Below are positions 11,571-15,349 of a stretch of DNA of 15,349 nt, one piece after another (the first letter of the stretch is position 1; each line of letters begins with the position of its first letter). A program made the translations under genes and the position numbers. The notes under the pieces were generated by a model that saw only the letters and a program-made list of their open reading frames with translations, did not search any database and was not told where the DNA came from. This stretch comes from Setaria digitata (lineage: Eukaryota; Nematoda; Chromadorea; Rhabditida; Setariidae), in NCBI GenBank assembly GCA_003640385.1, contig RCAB01000854.1:1-15349 (forward strand), in the 5' to 3' direction.

Positions 11571-12338
11571 ATTATTATCATTGCATTTAGTCCATTCTTG
11601 TCAAATAATCTTTCATTATTTCCTGAATAATGATAAAATTATTGTTGCAAATTTGTGAAGTTAGAGAGAGGTTTATATTAAGTTGGTAAATGGTAAATAT
11701 CATTTTTTCTTCCTTCTCTTAGCAATTAACAAACATTTGCGCCTTAACAGTAATGAATTGTGGGAGGAAAAAAATGTAAAAGAATATATGAAAGTTTTGA
11801 TGTTAGAAGTTTATTGAAGTAGAAAAGACAAGAAAATTTTATGAATATTTAGGTAATCCACCAACGGTAGAAGTAAATCAGATTCAGGTAAGTACCTTCA
11901 GATGACAGAACGTGGAGAGCTCTCATTGATACCAGCTTGTTCAGCTGTACGTAACTATCGATATGGTGTCATGAATAGTCGTTTTTGTTTTCTCATATTA
12001 TTGAAGGCATTGCTAATTTTTGCAACCGATATTGGTTTAATTAATCAATCTAAGCAAAATTTCAAAACAACCTTGCAGGTATGCCTTTTTTTTTCTCTTT
12101 TTTTTGCTCTTATTGGTTTTTTTTTTTTTTTTTTTTTTTAAAAAAACTGAAACAATATAATAGATACTTTGCACATGAAAGCTTTTTTCTTTTTTTTTTC
12201 CAAATTGATAAGTTGAAAGTCTAAAAAAAGAAAAAAAATGGAAAATTAACAATCAAAAAAGTAATCAAAATACCCTGTCTTTTTCAGTTCATACGAAACT
12301 TAGCGGCGGAAAAGATAAAAAGTTGTGACTGTTTTTGA
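8699..12338 (+). CDS. Protein tyrosine phosphatase-like protein, catalytically degenerate, 5' end missing, one frameshift
   Basis: Classical-PTP-fold protein, probably a pseudophosphatase. Exons are 8699-8830, 9040-9139, 9672-9857, 10129-10269, 10413-10547, 11138-11395, 11902-12078 and 12288-12338 (TGA at 12336-12338), about 393 codons. All junctions are GT/AG with matching phases. KNRY of the phosphotyrosine loop is at 9721-9732, followed by a DDDYIHA segment, a VLAQ-SPKRTTVDSW stretch and a MIWQ core helix. The WPD loop reads FTGWQE (ends 10547). The P-loop reads VHGVSGTRRTG (11330-11362), with Gly for the catalytic Cys. The Q-loop region reads YGVMNSRFCF, lacking the usual Gln. The reading frame slips by one base in an A run at 9780-9784. 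The first exon must end in phase 1 and was not identified. Nematodes have many such PTP paralogues, often sperm-enriched; expression here is unknown. The 9040-9139 exon is the least certain. Confidence 0.82.
9325..9465. repeat. Degenerate TTTTAATTATGATTTG-type repeats in a PTP intron
   Basis: Partial copies of a unit close to CATCTTTTAATTATGATTTG recur several times between 9325 and 9465, after a long T run at 9294-9316. The similarity is loose and partly driven by composition. Confidence 0.35.
9780..9784 (+). other. One-base frameshift in an A run within a PTP exon
   Basis: Upstream the exon reads KNRYTQIVLFNEG...LDVT in one frame; downstream KNDAKDDDYIHATKIKG reads in another. Both halves are PTP-like. 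The run has five A where six would keep the frame open. It is either a homopolymer sequencing error or a real disabling deletion. Confidence 0.8.
10791..10817. repeat. Long T homopolymer
   Basis: An uninterrupted T run within the intron 10548-11137, with an A run at 10693-10710 nearby. Such runs explain why length errors like the one at 9780 are likely in this sequence. Confidence 0.9.
11330..11362 (+). other. Degenerate PTP signature (P-loop)
   Basis: The motif reads VHGVSGTRRTG where active enzymes have VHCSAGVGRTG. The nucleophilic Cys position (11336-11338) is GGT, one base from TGT. The Arg-Thr-Gly that binds phosphate is kept, so phosphotyrosine binding without catalysis is possible. 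Confidence 0.85.
11381..11609. repeat. Diverged local duplication of an exon end and its intron start
   Basis: ATGCTTTGTAGACAG at the end of the signature exon (11381-11395) recurs as ATGCTTTGTAAACAG (11486-11500). After each copy come TTA-rich bases, then ATTGCATT, ATTTAG(C/T)(G/C)CATT and AAAT-TATT-like sequence (to about 11449 and 11609). The second copy has CT in place of the GT donor and carries the expanded TTA array. Confidence 0.65.
11502..11578. repeat. (TTA)n microsatellite
   Basis: An essentially pure trinucleotide array runs through 11502-11564 and, after one irregularity at about 11564-11565, to 11578. It lies in the intron just after the exon with the degenerate signature. Confidence 0.95.
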
Positions 12339-12468
12339 TCAATCGATAACATATATATGTATATATATATTGTTTATTTTTATAGATAAGCGAAATTTTG
12401 GGAAAAGAGTGGAATTAAACATAATTTATCATGAAAAAAGAATTGATATTATAGAGATTTTTGAGTTA

Positions 12469-12474
12469 AATAAA
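12469..12474 (+). promoter_or_regulatory. Possible polyadenylation signal of the PTP-like gene
   Basis: AATAAA lies about 130 bases after the TGA at 12336-12338 on the same strand. In DNA this AT-rich the hexamer occurs by chance, so the assignment is tentative. Confidence 0.35.
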
Positions 12475-13071
12475 TGATTCGTTAATTATTAATCATTAAC
12501 TACACTCACGATTCTAAAATAATTGATTAACAGTGTATACAATCAAAAAAACTGAACGGGAATGGGCGCTAAGTTTGAAAACGGGCAGAAGTGCGCATCT
12601 TTTATAAGAAGCTAAAACATAAAGTGTCCGTGAATTTGTTTTTTTTTTTTTCTTGCATTTAATTAAATTGGCCCATCCATGTAAGGCTGTCGGTGTAGTT
12701 CAAGTCTGTGGCTAAAACGGTAAACAAATCTGCACAGGTGGAAATTATATAGGCAGTAATATTGTATCATTAGTTTATTCATTAAGATGCTAAAAAAAAG
12801 ATCATCGATTGTAATTGTAAGTGATCTATTTCCTTTCACTGTGAGCTGCTGATTGGTTTGCTGGATGATTTAGCACTTTGGCTTCTTAATAAAGGAAACA
12901 AGGCATATGATTGCAACAATCGGTTGAAGATAAAGCCGATAGTAATGGAAGCAAAAGAAACAAGAAATAGGAAAGGGTTCATTTGGTTAATTTTTAAGAC
13001 TTTTCCCATCAATGAAGGATGGAAAAGATCACTTTATGGTTAACCTTATCGGATGCAGAAAAATCATTTGA

Positions 13072-13299
13072 GTTGTAACTGGGAAACGTTTTCTTTTCTG
13101 TACATTTTACTATTACATCTTTTATATGGTACTCTCCACAAATATAGCCTTCTCAACGGATTGGATTTACTTACGCATTCCCCAAAAAGCTAGGAATTTG
13201 GACGGATACTTGGCTGAGAGAATTCGGTTTAGAACACAGATGAAACGATTAAGAAGATTAAATAAGAGAAAGAAGAGTCTCAGTGGGAATAATTATTAA
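13072..13299 (+). other. Unidentified open frame, possibly coding
   Basis: Open for 76 codons between stops; from the Met at 13126 it encodes 57 residues. The C-terminal half is strongly basic (RFRTQMKRLRRLNKRKKS) and the centre reads STDWIYLRIPQKARN. It is not obviously low complexity, unlike most open frames here, but there is no family match I recognise and no clear splice or promoter context. Confidence 0.15.
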
Positions 13300-14042
13300 A
13301 CTAATGGAAGTATGATGACAGTATTGGCGTCATAAAAAGAGTAGCAAAAGCTATATTTAATAAGTTTTGCATTAATCAAATAGGACTGGAACATTCTAGA
13401 AAAAAGACAAGATTCAATCAGATTACAAATGCTTCGAGTTGAATTTCCAGTTGATGTTTTTTTGTATTGTGTTAAACAATAAGTTTTACTCATTTGTATT
13501 GAAATTATTGGCTTATAATTGATTGAATCTTGTTGAAACGAAAAATAATTACAGATGGATAAATATTTGGCGCTTCATTTTCTTTATACACACAATTTCT
13601 CAATTCCAGACAGTGCATTCTTTTCTCTGACTTTTTAAGTTTTAAATTGCATTAAATAAGAATAATTAAAGGTAATTGCAAATTGACATGACAATAAAAG
13701 TGGAAAACGACATTTACAATCACTGGATACTTCTATTTTAACGTTTTCGAAAATACTTGTTATCAGTATTACTAAATGTTCGTACATACGTATTCAAGAG
13801 AAATTCAAGGAAAACAGTGCAGTTAATGCGTACTATATATGTGGAAGTAATAAATTTCAAGAAAGGATTTGATAAGAAATGTATGAAAAAAAAAAAGAGA
13901 ATTAATCGAAAAATATGTTAGTTTACGGTGAACTAATGTATATTTTAAATTAATTTTCGACATGTAGTTATAAGATGAAAATAACTAAAAGAAAATCAAC
14001 AATGGCTTAGTTTCCAGATCATTAATTACTAAACAAAAATGA

Positions 14043-14282
14043 ATGAAAAATCGAAGAAATTTCCATCAAATGACTGGAATTTTTCTTTCCAACATGTCTT
14101 CATATAGAGAACCTTTTAGAGTTCTAGAATTACATTTTCTTGATCATCAATTTGTCAACCTGAGGAAGGAGCTCCATTTCAGCGCTACGAATATATACCG
14201 AAGCTTCTCGAAAACTGAAAAAAAAAAGGATTTCTTTGATGGAATATTCTCATCAGAAATCGACAACTTTAAAAGGGAGTAA
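14043..14282 (+). other. Unidentified 79-codon open frame
   Basis: It encodes a mixed-composition peptide starting MKNRRNFHQMTGIF and ending in SEIDNFKRE before TAA. A second frame over the same bases (ending with the TGA near 14216) reads CQPEEGAPFQRYEYIPKL, which looks at least as protein-like, so a frameshifted gene remnant is possible. I recognise neither. Confidence 0.15.
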
Positions 14283-15349
14283 AGACAGATAAGAAAATAA
14301 GATCGACTGATTTGAAATGATAGTCGAGACGGATCAAAAGTTAAACAAACAGAACAATAATGTACTTTTTGGGAAATTAAGAATCAAATGGCTGGTGATG
14401 TCTTATTATTCGAACTACGCAGCGTATCAATGAAATTTAATTTTTTAGGGGAAGGAATTTCGCGAAGATAGAAACAAGAAATAAATAACCATACTCGAAA
14501 AAGAGAAAAAAAGATGAAGTAAATATGAAATTACACAACACATCAGTATCTTTCAAGAAAATGATGAATGCCTCCTCCATATGTTTTGAACCATTGAATC
14601 ACCATGATTAAAGCCAGGAAAGGTTTTGAAACAGCAGGCTCAGCTATTCTCTAAAGTTTCAGCCAGAACGCGAAATATGCACAAAAAGTAATGATATAAA
14701 AGACGTGAGCGGCTGACTTGCATTTACAGCTAATTTCATGTTCGAGGAAAGTAATTGCAAGTTCCGATCCCGATTGCGGCGGATTTTCAACGGTTATTAT
14801 ATCCTTCGGTAGCAGCAAGCTAATTCTGGAGGGAATGTAGCATGTTTACAGACTTGGATATCGAAATGCATCACAGACCTGTTATTATTTAACTTCGTGT
14901 AACTAAACACCATCTGTTCCTCAAAGAATATTTCTGGACGAAATTGGCCAGAAAATGTTCAGCAAAATAAGCTGCAGTCTTGCTCATTATCGGAATAAAA
15001 CAGACAAATCATTCCACACATTAAGAACACCGATGAATTATCAAAGAACTCTTAATAAGAATATTGGAAAGATCACTCGTCACTGTCAATTCAACAGTTC
15101 GGAGATTTAGGTAACCGAGCGTTTGAAGTTAGGAAAACAACTCATTTCATCGAGGTTTTGATGAAGAAAATTAGAATGTTATGTGCATTATTAGCTCTAC
15201 ACAATTAATAAGTGACATGCTCTCCGTAGCCTCTATGAAACATCTTCGGAATGTTCAAAGAAATGAGTGGAAAAAAAAAGAAATGAAATTAATAGTTGAA
15301 CCATTTGTCACTTAAATTCAACAAAAACTGTTTATAGAAATATGAATAA

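Larger units (their letters stand above)
12339..15349. other. 3' flank with no recognised gene, less AT-biased
   Basis: From roughly 12550 onward the sequence has fewer homopolymer runs and reads as more mixed in base composition than the rest of the window, especially near 12560-13260 and 14550-15120. I searched both strands by eye for domain motifs and found none that I can name. Only short open frames are present, with no convincing splice chains. It may be decayed coding or transferred DNA, or ordinary intergenic sequence. Confidence 0.45.

Noticed and set aside
12037..12252. Lys-rich minus-strand open frame
   Set aside because: It is the complement of T-rich intron sequence plus the end of a PTP exon.
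13296..13493. 65-codon minus-strand open frame
   Set aside because: No recognisable motif and no splice or regulatory context; the length is within chance expectation.

Overview
The window looks like nuclear DNA from a nematode, most likely an AT-rich parasitic species such as a filarial or other spirurid worm. The support is the AT-rich composition with many A/T homopolymers, small exons with TTTCAG/TTTTAG-type 3' splice sites, a likely spliced-leader acceptor 18 bases before a start codon, and a protein tyrosine phosphatase-like gene of the kind greatly expanded in nematodes. There are no bacterial operons, CRISPR arrays or recognisable transposase genes. The species placement is inference; the gene structures are read from the sequence.

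Layout. Positions 1-871 are AT-rich with no supported gene. Positions 872-4671 on the minus strand hold a complete six-exon short-chain dehydrogenase/reductase gene (339 residues, all splice phases compatible) of the retinol/hydroxysteroid dehydrogenase type, with an N-terminal membrane anchor. Its last intron carries a plus-strand tRNA-Glu(UUC) gene and two single-N assembly joins. Positions 4690-8698 are about 4 kb of AT-rich DNA with one more single-N join and no supported exon. Positions 8699-12338 on the plus strand hold eight exons of a PTP-domain gene whose catalytic residues are degenerate. Its first exon was not found, and one exon carries a one-base frameshift in an A run. Positions 12339-15349 contain no recognised gene; the sequence is less homopolymer-rich and has only short unidentified open frames.

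The two genes are divergently arranged and show no evident functional link: one is a membrane-associated NAD(P)-dependent redox enzyme, the other a probable catalytically dead phosphotyrosine-binding protein. The most interesting features are the pseudophosphatase, a partial copy of one of its exon ends beside an expanded TTA microsatellite, and the near-identical repeats flanking every N, which look like assembly artefacts. I found no convincing new multi-gene system here.
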